64,000 bases of DNA from a virus: the IMG/VR virus record IMGVR_UViG_3300024261_000006, positions 62,001-126,000 of that record; one strand, written 5' to 3'. Of this stretch, positions 50,888-60,600 are shown piece by piece. A program made the position numbers and the translations under genes. Under the pieces are notes generated by a model. That model was not told the DNA's origin. It was given only the letters and a program-made list of their open reading frames with translations, and ran no database searches. Each line of letters starts with the position of its first letter. The stretch's first letter is position 1.

Positions 50888-52795
50888 TTAAGATGTTTTA
50901 CTAATTTTACTTAAAATTTTATCAATATTATCTGAAATCTTTAACATTCTACTAGAAAGCTCTTCGTCTTTTTTAAGTTTTGATAAAACTATTTCGTCTG
51001 ATAGCTTTTGTAATCTATCTAAATTTGCACTATTTGCACTATTTATTGCAGACAGTAAATCTGTTACTAGACTATTTATAGTTGCTAATATTTGTGTAAC
51101 TGCACCAGAAGCTGGACCAGCTGCGCCAATAATACTTGCAGATTCGCCTAACAAACTTTGAACTGTTCCGTTTAATGCAAATTCAAGTTCAGCAAAAGTA
51201 TTGCTATCCATGTCAGCCTGTGTATTTTTAACTTCTTCAAAGAGCTTTTTTGTAAGATCCATGTCTTCTCTATTTACATATATCATTTCTTGAATGTACT
51301 CTTTTAGTTGTTCACCCAGCACAAGTGATTGGCTTTCTTCTCCTAAACCAATATTAACAATTGTTCCTTTACCGTTTTCAAATGTTCCTTTTTCTTTTTC
51401 TAGAGATTCGCTACCTATAAAAATTCTATTTCCATCTATATATATGTTACCATCTTTATCTAATCTTATATATGAGTTTAATTGTCTTTCAAGATCATAA
51501 GAGAAATACTCTTTTATAAAAGAAATACTACCGGCACCCATTCTTGAAAATGTGTTGATACTATTAGATATTAAACTAATAGAAGGCATATTAAAATCTG
51601 AAATGTTTGCATAGTTATTTTGAAAGTTATTTATATTAAACGTTAAATCTTCTTCAGATAATAAACTTGATGGTATTCCAAAAGTCATTTTTTCTAAAGA
51701 AAAACTACTCAAATTTAAATAAATATCAAAATTGTCATTTAGGACATTATTATAATTTGCATTCTCTGAAACTAGTATTTTTGAAGAGTCATCTAATATG
51801 TCAAATGCTCCTTCATCTTTTCTATTTTTTTCAATGTTTTCTAAAGAGTACAAGTTAACATTTTTTATATTTTCTTCAAAATTTTCTTTTTCGTGAATTA
51901 ACTTCGTTGGAGAAGGTGAATCACTAGAAACTAAAAGATTATAAGGTGAGTCTAAATACTTCTGGCCTTTTTGATTTATAAACAAACCAGATTTAGAATA
52001 TTCGTAACCTTTACTATATTTTCCTGGGCCGGAAACTATTTTTATTTCACCACTTCCTGCAGCGTTTCTAGCATAACTTCCATATACATCAACACCATCA
52101 GAAGTCATTTTTATAAATGTATTATTAGATCCTTGAACAAGCAAATCTTCAGACTGATTTGTGATTTTTGGTACACAGTTATTTGTATATGAAGACAAAT
52201 TATTTTCCAAGTACTCAATTTCTCTTTTATCAAGTTCAAATGTAGATTCGCCAAAGTTTATTGAAGGTTTAACAATATTGTTTTTTTGATCAGACTTGTA
52301 TGCTTTCAAGACTTTCTTTTTTCTAGCTCTTGATTCTTTTTCTTCTTCAAAGTCTTTACTCAGACGCTTGCTTGAAAAGTTTGATATAAAATCTCTATCG
52401 TTAAATGTAAAATTAGCATCTTCAGAATGATCTAGACCATGCACTCTACTTACCCAGTATGAGTTAATAGAAAAAGCAGAATATAATTGTGAGCTTGACT
52501 CATATGGATATACCCAAATATATTCACCACATTTTACTGGCATTTTCAAATGAGAACTGAAAAGTGGTAAGCTTATATAGTAGCCCGTTGAATCTTTTTC
52601 AACATTAGCAACTTTTTTTGAAAAAACTGTCTGATCTGGTAAAAGCTGCAAAAAGCCATGAATAGCATCAATACTATCTTCGCTTTTAGAAAATAGCTTG
52701 TTAATTAATCCTAGATTATCAAGACTAGAATAGATTTTTTGACTATTTTGTCTGTCACTCCCTACAACATATAAACATCTTGTTTGTATAAACAT
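50888..52795 (-). CDS. Baseplate hub/spike candidate (gp5-like OB-fold and beta-spike), 635 aa
   Basis: YYISLPLFSSHLKMPVKCGEYIWVYPYE (about 69-97) looks like the OB-fold opening of phage hub/spike proteins, and YWVSRVHG follows. Near 255-300 and 430-470 are short repetitive beta stretches (DGNIYIDGNRIFIGSES; INIGLGEESQSLVLGEQL) like the start of a gp5/gpV spike. The C-terminal 130 residues are helical coiled coil with an Ala/Ser-rich centre. I see no lysozyme domain, unlike T4 gp5. Position directly before gp25 and gp6 supports a hub role. Moderately sure of baseplate, less of gp5 equivalence. Confidence 0.6.
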   Translation of the reverse strand: MFIQTRCLYVVGSDRQNSQKIYSSLDNLGLINKLFSKSEDSIDAIHGFLQLLPDQTVFSKKVANVEKDSTGYYISLPLFSSHLKMPVKCGEYIWVYPYESSSQLYSAFSINSYWVSRVHGLDHSEDANFTFNDRDFISNFSSKRLSKDFEEEKESRARKKKVLKAYKSDQKNNIVKPSINFGESTFELDKREIEYLENNLSSYTNNCVPKITNQSEDLLVQGSNNTFIKMTSDGVDVYGSYARNAAGSGEIKIVSGPGKYSKGYEYSKSGLFINQKGQKYLDSPYNLLVSSDSPSPTKLIHEKENFEENIKNVNLYSLENIEKNRKDEGAFDILDDSSKILVSENANYNNVLNDNFDIYLNLSSFSLEKMTFGIPSSLLSEEDLTFNINNFQNNYANISDFNMPSISLISNSINTFSRMGAGSISFIKEYFSYDLERQLNSYIRLDKDGNIYIDGNRIFIGSESLEKEKGTFENGKGTIVNIGLGEESQSLVLGEQLKEYIQEMIYVNREDMDLTKKLFEEVKNTQADMDSNTFAELEFALNGTVQSLLGESASIIGAAGPASGAVTQILATINSLVTDLLSAINSANSANLDRLQKLSDEIVLSKLKKDEELSSRMLKISDNIDKILSKISKTS

Positions 52796-52803
52796 AGTCT
52801 TCT

Positions 52804-53181
52804 CTAAATGCTAATTTTACTAAAAATATCATCGTCTGATATTGTTTCTTCTTTTTCTTCTTCTTTTGCAATTAATTCAGCTAACTTAAGTATCTGATCG
52901 TTTGACTTACTCATTCTCTCAATGTACTTAGACATAATACCTCCTATATTCATATGCTCGTTTATTCCACCTTGCATTCCAATATATGCATCATTAAACA
53001 TTAGCTTTGACTTCTCTCTATCTTCAAGCGCATTTTCGTATATCTCTTTCCACAGCATCTTCTTTTTGTTTTCTAGCGTGTCAATGCTGTCAAGTATGTC
53101 TGCAAAGTTCTTTATAGCATTTTCTTTTTTTTCATTTTTGTCTAAGTTATTAGATACTTTTTCTACATCTTTATCGTTCAT
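52804..53181 (-). CDS. 16: Probable terminase small subunit (gp16-like)
   Basis: A 125-aa helical protein. The pattern EDREKSKLMFNDAYIGMQGGI...MSKYIERMSKSNDQILKLAELIAKE, then a short acidic DDDIF motif, parallels the T4 gp16 core, where a long helix pair ends in MTTTNREILKLHKDM followed by a hydrophobic VFMGS segment. The small subunit forms rings that recognise DNA and stimulate gp17. It is about 35 kb from gp17 here, next to gp55. Similarity was judged by eye; alternatives are another small helical baseplate or regulatory protein. Confidence 0.5.
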   Translation of the reverse strand: MNDKDVEKVSNNLDKNEKKENAIKNFADILDSIDTLENKKKMLWKEIYENALEDREKSKLMFNDAYIGMQGGINEHMNIGGIMSKYIERMSKSNDQILKLAELIAKEEEKEETISDDDIFSKISI

Positions 53182-53191
53182 TTAATACCTC

Positions 53192-53953
53192 TCAAAAGAA
53201 ATCAAAGTCAATCTCTGACCCGATTATTTTTCTGTAATGTTTTCTAATATTTGACAAGCTTGAAGATAATTCTGTGCTATTTAGACCTGATATTTCTCTC
53301 AAATATACGAAAACAGCCCTTTTATTTAGATAATCCAAATTTTCAACGTTGTCAAATACTTGTTGTATAGCATCAATACATCTAAAGTCTCTGTTATCTT
53401 TTAACTTAACTTTAACTTGACTTAGTATGTTTCGAAATGTAGTAGGAAATGCCTCTATTTTTATTGCATCTTCATACTCTTCAGCAACATCTTTGTCTAT
53501 TTTGTTGAGCTGAGATTTTTCATAAGATGTAAAATCTGTAGGATTATCTGTAGAGACACTTCGCCTAGAATGTTTTAATAATCTTCTTGAATGAATTGTC
53601 AACCAGTTTTTAGCAACTACATTAAAATATGAAAAAGCTTTAGTACCATTCTCAGGCTTCCACTTATATAGAGTTTCATATAAAAAAACAACACAATCAT
53701 GTTTTAAATGATTAATGTCCTCTATAGAAGATTTAAACTTATAAACTGATACGAGATTGTGTACTAATTCTGTAAAAGCTGGCTGAATATGTTCAGTATA
53801 AATTTTGTCTTGTCTTCTTTTATTTTTTAACTGCTGATATTCTACAATTTTATTTTGTGTATCAAGTGTAAAATAATAATTAGACTTCTTCTTTTTCTTC
53901 TTTTTTGGTTCCTCTTTTTTGTTAGATGGTAAATCTTTCTTTTTCAAAGTCAA
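53192..53953 (-). CDS. 55: Late-transcription sigma factor (gp55-like)
   Basis: Core HLKHDCVVFLYETLYKWKPENGTKAFSYFNVVAKNWLTIHSRR (about 82-125) is a sigma region-2-like helix set, as in T4 gp55: W-K-P..GTKAF.YF....KNWL. At 253 aa it exceeds T4 gp55 (185), with a Lys-rich N-terminal tail (EEPKKKKKKK). It would direct host RNA polymerase to TATAAATA-type late promoters with a sliding-clamp coactivator. It is 9 bp downstream of the membrane protein gene and 10 bp upstream of the probable gp16. Confidence 0.9.
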   Translation of the reverse strand: MTLKKKDLPSNKKEEPKKKKKKKSNYYFTLDTQNKIVEYQQLKNKRRQDKIYTEHIQPAFTELVHNLVSVYKFKSSIEDINHLKHDCVVFLYETLYKWKPENGTKAFSYFNVVAKNWLTIHSRRLLKHSRRSVSTDNPTDFTSYEKSQLNKIDKDVAEEYEDAIKIEAFPTTFRNILSQVKVKLKDNRDFRCIDAIQQVFDNVENLDYLNKRAVFVYLREISGLNSTELSSSLSNIRKHYRKIIGSEIDFDFF

Positions 53954-53962
53954 CTCTTTTCA

Positions 53963-54280
53963 TTAAGATTCTAAATCTTCTTCACTTTCGCTTGTAATTC
54001 CTGTTTTTGTTTTTTTGTTAACTGAATTTGAAAGTCTATCTGCAACATAAATGATTGATTCTCTTACATCATAAATTTCGCTAACTATTCTTTTAACTTC
54101 TGGGCTATCAAAAAATACAGGTATCTGCAAAATTCTACTTATGCTATTGTATTTTGCGTCTATTTCATCTAACGCATCTTCTATTGCTTCTTGTACTCTA
54201 ATTAATGCAATTGCAAATTTTATACAAAAAAACCCAAAAAAAACAATAAAAAATACAAGTACTGCTATTAAAAAACTCAT
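53963..54280 (-). CDS. Small membrane protein with one N-terminal TM helix, 105 aa
   Basis: Residues 3-28 are a continuous hydrophobic helix (FLIAVLVFFIVFFGFFCIKFAIAL) with no Lys/Arg before it. Charged helical segments (QEAIEDALDEIDAKYNSISRILQI; VKRIVSEIYDVRESIIYVADRL) follow, with an acidic tail. Likely a type I/III inner-membrane protein with a cytoplasmic coiled coil. It overlaps the glycosyltransferase gene by 4 bp. Function unknown; without other lysis-gene neighbours, holin or spanin function is not supported. Confidence 0.75.
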   Translation of the reverse strand: MSFLIAVLVFFIVFFGFFCIKFAIALIRVQEAIEDALDEIDAKYNSISRILQIPVFFDSPEVKRIVSEIYDVRESIIYVADRLSNSVNKKTKTGITSESEEDLES

Positions 54281-55455
54281 TGTTGTTCAATTTTCTCAAA
54301 AAATAATTTATAAGTATTCATTATAGACTCAATGCTATATTTTTGTTTAATAATTTTTGATCTTTTTACAGCAATTTCTTTGTAAAAATCATAATTATTT
54401 GCTAATTTATTCAATTCTTCAAGCATGCTTTCTCCTCTAAACTCTGCCCACTTAGGTGAAGAGTCACTATCAGTAAACATTTCATCATCTAATTTTATAT
54501 CTACTAAGTCATAGTCAACTCCAAGCAAATCTTCTTCTAAAAACTCTAAATATGATGAGTAATTTGTTGAAATTATAGGTAAACCACAAGAACTTGCTTC
54601 GACAAAAGGTAAGCCCCAACCTTCTCCTCTAGTTCCTGAAAGCATGCACTTTACTTTTTGAGAAGAATATAAGTGCATTAAACCTTCTATGCTCAAGCTT
54701 TCACTTATAATAGATACTTTGTCTTTACATAAGTCACCAAAATTATCAAATATATCTTTGTCAATCTTTTCAAAGCACTTTTGAGAATAATTGCCCGTAT
54801 TAATCTTAAGCAATAATCCAAAGTCTTTTTTGTCTCTTATAAACTCTAAAGCTGTTGATATAGTCTTATATGCATTTTTTCTATCAGATAACGTACTACT
54901 AGCTGTTATTTGACACATTACCAATATATTGTTTTCATGTCTTAAGCAGTCAAAAATATCTTCTTTTAACTCAATTTTATCAAAGTTATCGTAATACCAC
55001 TCGTTTATCACTTCAATATCTGCATTTATGTTTACACCTTTTTCTAAAGAAGTTCTAACAAAAGCATTTCTGGTAAACATAGATGGTACTATTACATGGT
55101 CCATTTCGTTTACTTTAGAGATCCAAGATAATTTAACAATATCTGACTCAAAACCAGCTGTAATGCCTATATTTTTATTTGCTAATAAGCTCCACTCGTT
55201 CGGAATTAAAACCTGATATGACTCATCAAAAGAAATATTGTTTTTGCTTTTAAGGCATATGTCAAATATTTCTCCAATCAAGCCATTATTAAATTCTCTG
55301 TCTAGAATCCATGAAGTATTGCCCCATCTTGTAGGTATTGCATACAAATCTATGTCTTTTCTACTGATTAAAGCACTAAATACTTGTCTAGAATGAACAC
55401 CATAACCGCTGTTAGTAAGTAGAGGCCCCTTTAATAAAACTTTTTTCTTTTTCAT
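54277..55455 (-). CDS. GT4-type glycosyltransferase
   Basis: GT-B fold retaining enzyme: an N-terminal nucleotide-like stretch KVLLKGPLLTNSGYGVHSRQVF, and in the C-terminal half the donor-binding SGTRGEGWGLPFVEASSCGLPIIST with the E-x7-E motif intact. At 392 aa it is typical of the family. It could glycosylate modified DNA bases (as in T-even phages), a virion protein or a host polysaccharide; the sequence alone cannot tell, and no hydroxymethylase is in the window. It overlaps the next GT gene by 4 bp and the membrane protein gene by 4 bp. Confidence 0.85.
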   Translation of the reverse strand: MKKKKVLLKGPLLTNSGYGVHSRQVFSALISRKDIDLYAIPTRWGNTSWILDREFNNGLIGEIFDICLKSKNNISFDESYQVLIPNEWSLLANKNIGITAGFESDIVKLSWISKVNEMDHVIVPSMFTRNAFVRTSLEKGVNINADIEVINEWYYDNFDKIELKEDIFDCLRHENNILVMCQITASSTLSDRKNAYKTISTALEFIRDKKDFGLLLKINTGNYSQKCFEKIDKDIFDNFGDLCKDKVSIISESLSIEGLMHLYSSQKVKCMLSGTRGEGWGLPFVEASSCGLPIISTNYSSYLEFLEEDLLGVDYDLVDIKLDDEMFTDSDSSPKWAEFRGESMLEELNKLANNYDFYKEIAVKRSKIIKQKYSIESIMNTYKLFFEKIEQQ

Positions 55456-56699
55456 AAATTAGTAATTCTCGCAGATTTTTGCGTTTTTTTGATTTTATGA
55501 ATATCAATAACATCTTGAATTGATTTATGCCACAATTCTATTGTCTTTTTATAAGAAAACTCTTCTTTTACATATAGCTCTACCTTTTTACTAATCTTAT
55601 CTTTTTCACGATCATTTAGTCTATAGATGTTTTTTAATGCTATAGCAGTATCTTCACAGCTGACGTATTCTTCAAAGATATAAGGTATATTTTGACTGCC
55701 TACAAGAGTTTTAAGTTTAGGTTCTAAACCTATACCATTCATAGTACCATCTCTATAATTTATTACTTGCCTATATAGCCCACCAGTTTTAGATGCTATA
55801 ATTGGATTTCCTACTTGCATTGATCCTAATGTTGCAAGCCCAAAGCCTTCATTGAAGCTTATATTTAAACATACATCTGATATGTTGTGAATTATATTAA
55901 TTAGCTTCTCTTCTAAGACTTCAGTTGAAAAAGCTAAAGAATCAAGTATATCAAGCATTTTGCCTACTTCGTATAAATCGTTACCAGCTTTATCTTCTGG
56001 GTTAGTATGCATTAGCAACGTTACATTGTTTCTTTCTTTTTCTGGAATCATATTTAAAAACAGTTTCCAAGAACGCAGAACATCTGCAGGTCTTTTTCTT
56101 TTGCAGTTTCTGTTCATCCATAGGCATACAAAATTATCTTTTCTTTCTTCACCTAGTATTCTACTCTTCTCATCTAAAATTTCGCGCTTATTGAGTCTAT
56201 AAAATATATTGCTAGGAAGAGCATGCGGTATAAAAGTAGTTTTTTCTGGAAAGTTATCTTTGCACATGCTATACGTCAAATAAGAGTGACAATTAATTGC
56301 ATCAACTGATTTATACATCCATTCGTTAAACTTTGGGTAAGGGAGATTATCCCACACATGCCACCACAATATAGGACAAAGCTTTCTAACTTCGTCTTCT
56401 ATTTCAAATAACCAAGTAAAAAATCTTGGGTCTGAAAATATTATTATTGCTGAAGGTTGTTCTTTTAGCAGCACAGTTCTTAACAAATTTGCATTCCCAA
56501 AGCCGTCTATAGGTTTAATTATGAAATCTTCTGATACTTTTTTTGTTCTATAATCATAGTGTTTCAAAGCGCAACCAAGCTGAATGAACTTGTATTTGTT
56601 TTTGTCTAAAAGACCTTCTATTAAGTATTTTGTTTGAACACCTACTCCACTTGGAGAATATGCATGATCAGAAATAACTAATATTTTTTTCTTTTCCAA
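55452..56699 (-). CDS. GT4-type glycosyltransferase with altered acidic motif
   Basis: GT-B glycosyltransferase: KKILVISDHAYSPSGVGVQTKYLIEGL at the N-terminus, then FVCLWMNRNCKRKRPADVLRSWK, and the donor-site stretch NEGFGLATLGSMQVGNPIIASKTGG in the C-terminal half. The second Glu of the usual E-x7-E motif is Gly here, which may change activity or substrate. Start and length (415 aa) fit the family. Translationally coupled to the second transferase, so they probably act in sequence or as a pair. Acceptor unknown. Confidence 0.82.
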   Translation of the reverse strand: MEKKKILVISDHAYSPSGVGVQTKYLIEGLLDKNKYKFIQLGCALKHYDYRTKKVSEDFIIKPIDGFGNANLLRTVLLKEQPSAIIIFSDPRFFTWLFEIEDEVRKLCPILWWHVWDNLPYPKFNEWMYKSVDAINCHSYLTYSMCKDNFPEKTTFIPHALPSNIFYRLNKREILDEKSRILGEERKDNFVCLWMNRNCKRKRPADVLRSWKLFLNMIPEKERNNVTLLMHTNPEDKAGNDLYEVGKMLDILDSLAFSTEVLEEKLINIIHNISDVCLNISFNEGFGLATLGSMQVGNPIIASKTGGLYRQVINYRDGTMNGIGLEPKLKTLVGSQNIPYIFEEYVSCEDTAIALKNIYRLNDREKDKISKKVELYVKEEFSYKKTIELWHKSIQDVIDIHKIKKTQKSARITNL

Positions 56700-56706
56700 T
56701 TAAAAC

Positions 56707-57540
56707 CTACTTACAATGATCTGTATCTTTAAATATACAAAATTTACAAGACATTCTATTTTTCAAATATATGCTTTTGCTTACATTTTTTATCATACTT
56801 CTTATAATTTTGCTTGCTTTTTCAATACTCTTAGGCCCACTAGAAACCTTTATTAATTGACATGCTTTTCCTTGCTTTTTAACTTTTTTTAGTAGTACAA
56901 AGCCACATTGTATTTTTTTCATATCAATATTGTTTTTGTTTCCCCAGAAGTGCTTATATAAAATTATTTGTGATTGAGTTAAAAAGTCTCTTTGCTTTTC
57001 AATAGACCAGCCTCTACCGTTAGAAGTTTTCCAGTCGATAATCCAGTACTTGTAGTCATTCTTATATGGTATCTTTATAATGCAGTCTATGTATCCTTTA
57101 AATTTAGTGGATATATTATCTATGCTCTCATAAAGTGGGTCTTCTGCTGATACTAGCTCCCAATCAGGAAATGTATCATCAAGAAACTCTTCTAAAGAAT
57201 TCAAAGAAGCCTCAGTCCATTTGAGCCAGTCTTCTAATTTACTGTGATTATAATTCCAACCTTGCAACTTTGATTTTTGACTCTGCAACTGTATAAAGTC
57301 GTCAGAGTCAAAACCATTTTCATCCCAAGCTTTTTTTATCTTAGCTTTTGCTTCGTCTATTTTTAGCTCTCTAGTTTTTAAAAAATGCTCACATGCATCG
57401 TGGATTATTGTTCCATAATGCAAGTGAGGTGATTCTTCAAAAGTAGATAGTTTATCAATATATAATAATTTGTGCCGCCAAGAACATTCTTTCCATTGCT
57501 TCATTTCAGAAAATGAAACATGTTCTTTCAATACAGTCAT
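56707..57540 (-). CDS. RecB/Cas4-like PD-(D/E)XK nuclease with Fe-S cysteines
   Basis: Nuclease core: GTIIH (H47), YIDCII (D152), IIDWKTS (D169, K171) and a later QSQIILY Gln (about 189-191). Four Cys placed like an Fe-S cluster flank the fold: C19 near the N-terminus, and C265, C268, C276 at the C-terminus. This is the AddB/Cas4/RecB-family exonuclease layout. No helicase or cas genes are nearby, so this is not a CRISPR component. It probably processes ends in replication or recombination. An imperfect hairpin covers part of its leader (57550-57576), and it is the first gene of the GT/gp55 operon. Confidence 0.88.
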   Translation of the reverse strand: MTVLKEHVSFSEMKQWKECSWRHKLLYIDKLSTFEESPHLHYGTIIHDACEHFLKTRELKIDEAKAKIKKAWDENGFDSDDFIQLQSQKSKLQGWNYNHSKLEDWLKWTEASLNSLEEFLDDTFPDWELVSAEDPLYESIDNISTKFKGYIDCIIKIPYKNDYKYWIIDWKTSNGRGWSIEKQRDFLTQSQIILYKHFWGNKNNIDMKKIQCGFVLLKKVKKQGKACQLIKVSSGPKSIEKASKIIRSMIKNVSKSIYLKNRMSCKFCIFKDTDHCK

Positions 57541-57549
57541 AACAGACCT

Positions 57550-57576
57550 CTCTTTCTATTATATTATATGAAAGAG
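57550..57576 (-). promoter_or_regulatory. Inverted repeat in the nuclease leader
   Basis: CTCTTTC (57550-57556) and GAAAGAG (57570-57576) are a perfect 7-bp inverted repeat with a 13-nt AT loop. The inner edge touches the AGAGG ribosome-binding site of the PD-(D/E)XK gene. It may hide the site, or act as a weak terminator for the fibre gene upstream, but there is no T-run. Confidence 0.3.
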
Positions 57577-57606
57577 ATATCCAATTTATAACTTAATTAA
57601 TTAATA

Positions 57607-60600
57607 TTAGATAATCAACCAATTTGTACCGTCTGAAATCATTGTTACAGAGCTATATTGTGTTGTCAATACAAACGTTGCTGATCCATCAATTGTTTCT
57701 GAACTGTGTCCGTCAACTGTGACATTAGCAGTTGCAAGCCTCTTAACATGGATCTTCTTACCTTCAATACTTGCAGCTGTAGGTAGTGTAACTGTATAAG
57801 CACTTGATCCTGTTGTAGTGTAAATTACTTCAATTGCATTGTATGTAGAAGCATTTGAAGGTGTTAGCGAAATAGTTGCAGTTGTTGAGACTGTCTTTAC
57901 TTCTGGCGGTAATTGAGATCCACCACCACTAGCTGCAGACCAAACTACTTTTGAGTTTGAGTTGTCCCAAGTTAATACCTGTCCGTCTGAAGGTGAATCT
58001 TGTCCAATCTTAGTCACTTCACCAGAAGCATCAATTGTAATAGCAGCAGTTCCGCCTGCTTCCTTAATAGATCCGCCGTCATCAAGAATAATGTCGCCAG
58101 TTACAGTAACGTTTCTATTAAATGTTGCGTCACCAGCTTCTGAACCATCTAAGGTTAACATTGTAATGTCAGAATTGTTATCTGTTCCCTTGAATATGAT
58201 ATCTGTGTCATTACCTTGAGCATCAATTGTAATATTACCTGAAGATGTTGCTAAAGTAACTGCTGCGTCACCTGTAGTCAGATCATCTGCAGCGCCAGCT
58301 CCTATATACGTCTTAACATCTGAAAGTGCTACCTGCTTCATTGTTCCTGCATCATTAACAATAACCCTGTCAGCATCAACTAAAGTTGTCGAAGTAGCTG
58401 AAGTAGCGCCATCAAGTAAGTTTAATTCAGCTGCTGTCGAAGTTACTAGTGTATTATTTAAGTATAATCCATACCCAGCTCCGTGGTCAATATTTACTTT
58501 TGACAATAGTGCGGTTCCATCGTTGATCGCTGATACGTGTAATCCACGAGTATTACCTGATGCTGGCCACGCAAGTATTGAAATCGTACCTGCTTCTGAA
58601 CTGTCTGCAGGGTCTGATATTTTACCATGAATATAACCGTAATCTTGTAAATTACCAGCACTGTCATGACCTTGAAAAAGAATTTGACCTAATTTATCAT
58701 GAGCTGCTGGAGAAGCACTTTCCTGTGTAAATGTTAAACGAGGGCCAGCACTTGATGCGTTATTGCTTTTAAGTTGAAGCTGTGGATCGTGTGAACCTTC
58801 AGACCCTCCTAAATCAAAACGAAGACCATCATCTGGGTCATGAGTTAATCTTACGTCTTGATCATTACCAAAGTATATGACGCTTGAATCACCAAGATAT
58901 AAATCCGACCACTCAGCCGAAGATGAACCTAAAGTGCGATTATTTGCAGTTGAAGGTAGCAATGAGCCGCCTACAGTAACACTTGAGTTAAATGTTGCAG
59001 CACCTGCATTAGAACCATCCAAGGTTAACATTGTAATATCTGAATTGTTATCTGTTCCCTTGAATATAATATCTGTATCATTACCTTGGGCATCAATTGT
59101 AATATTACCTGAAGATGTTGCTAAAGTAACAGCAGCGTCACCTGTTGTAATATCATCTGCAGCTGCACCGCCACTCAAGCCACTAACGAAATTAGCTTTT
59201 GTCATCTTTCTTAACGCTGTTGCTGAAGTATCATAGATAAGTACAAGATCATCATCAGCAATAGACGTTTCTGCAGTTTGGCCTGTCAAAACGTTAGCAT
59301 TAACCATTGCAGTCTCAACAGCACCAGAAGCAATTGTAAGCGCGCCTCCTGCTGCTACTGTAGCATCACCACTCACGTCGTTAAAGACTGCGTCTCTTAC
59401 AACGCTAAAGTCAGCTCGCTTTAATGTACCAGCATCAGAGATCATAAGCTCGTCTGTATCTGCAACATCGCCCGTCATCTCAGTTTGACCTGAAATAGCA
59501 TTATTATTAAGCATTGAACCTTCTACAGCATTAGCTGCAATTGTTAACGCGCCTGCATCAGAAGCTGTAGCATCACCACTAATTGAAGAGTAAACATATT
59601 TCTTCATTCTAGAAAGTGCTGCCTTACGATTAGTACCACCTGCACCATCATCAACAACGATAAGATCAGCATCAGCAAGATCTGCACCAATGTCTGTACC
59701 ACCGTCTAGATCAAGCGAAGAAAGAGCAACCTTATTAGCAGTTGTAATTGCGTTAAGCTTAGAGTTTGCAATTGAACCAGCAAGCATTGCGCTTGTAATT
59801 CCTGATGCCTTTACTCTAATTGCATCTGAGCTAACTTCGATTGAGCTGTCATCTACAGCTACATTGAGTGTATTGCCGCTCTTTGTCAAAGCTGAGCCTG
59901 CAGTAATGTCACCTGCACCACTAAACTGTGTAAACGCTAAAGATGTAGAACCTAAAGTAATTGCTCCGTCTGTAGTCAATACAAAGCCAGCATCAGCGTT
60001 TGTTGTTCCTTCTTCTACGAAGATAAATGCTCCTTTAGCTACTTCTGCATTTGCGTCAAAGTCTACAGCTCGTGTCGGAGCGCCTGAAGCATTAACTGTA
60101 TAAATACCGTTTTCTGAAGCAGTTGATTGATCCTTAATGAGAATTCTATCACCAGTTGCTAAAGTTACACCATCGATAGCCTGACTGTTAGCAAACGCAG
60201 AACCTAGAGTTCCGTTGGCAGTTGTTGCTGCTCTAACTGAGTCTTTAGCTGATAGGCCTTGTGCTACAGAGTCTACATAGCTCTTTGTTGCAGCATCACC
60301 GTCAGCTGTAGGTGTTGCCAATCCAGTAATTTTCTGGCTGTTCATTGCAAGAGCTGCTGCTTGACCTGAAAGTGCCAAGCTAGTAAATGTAGGACTGTCA
60401 CCTGTTCCTAAACCTAACGAAGTTCTTGCTGTATTTGCGCTTTCGTAAGCAAAAGCACCCGAACCTGTTGCTACAATAAATTGTCCATCAGATGCTGGAG
60501 CACCGAGAGTTTCAAGATCAGCAAATATTGCATTGTTCATCTTTGCAGCTGTAATTGAACCAGCAAGCATGCTGTTCTCAACAGAAGTAGCAGCAATTGT

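Noticed and set aside
56707-57540. Cas4-like protein as part of a CRISPR system
   Set aside because: No repeat-spacer array and no cas1/cas2 or effector genes in the window.
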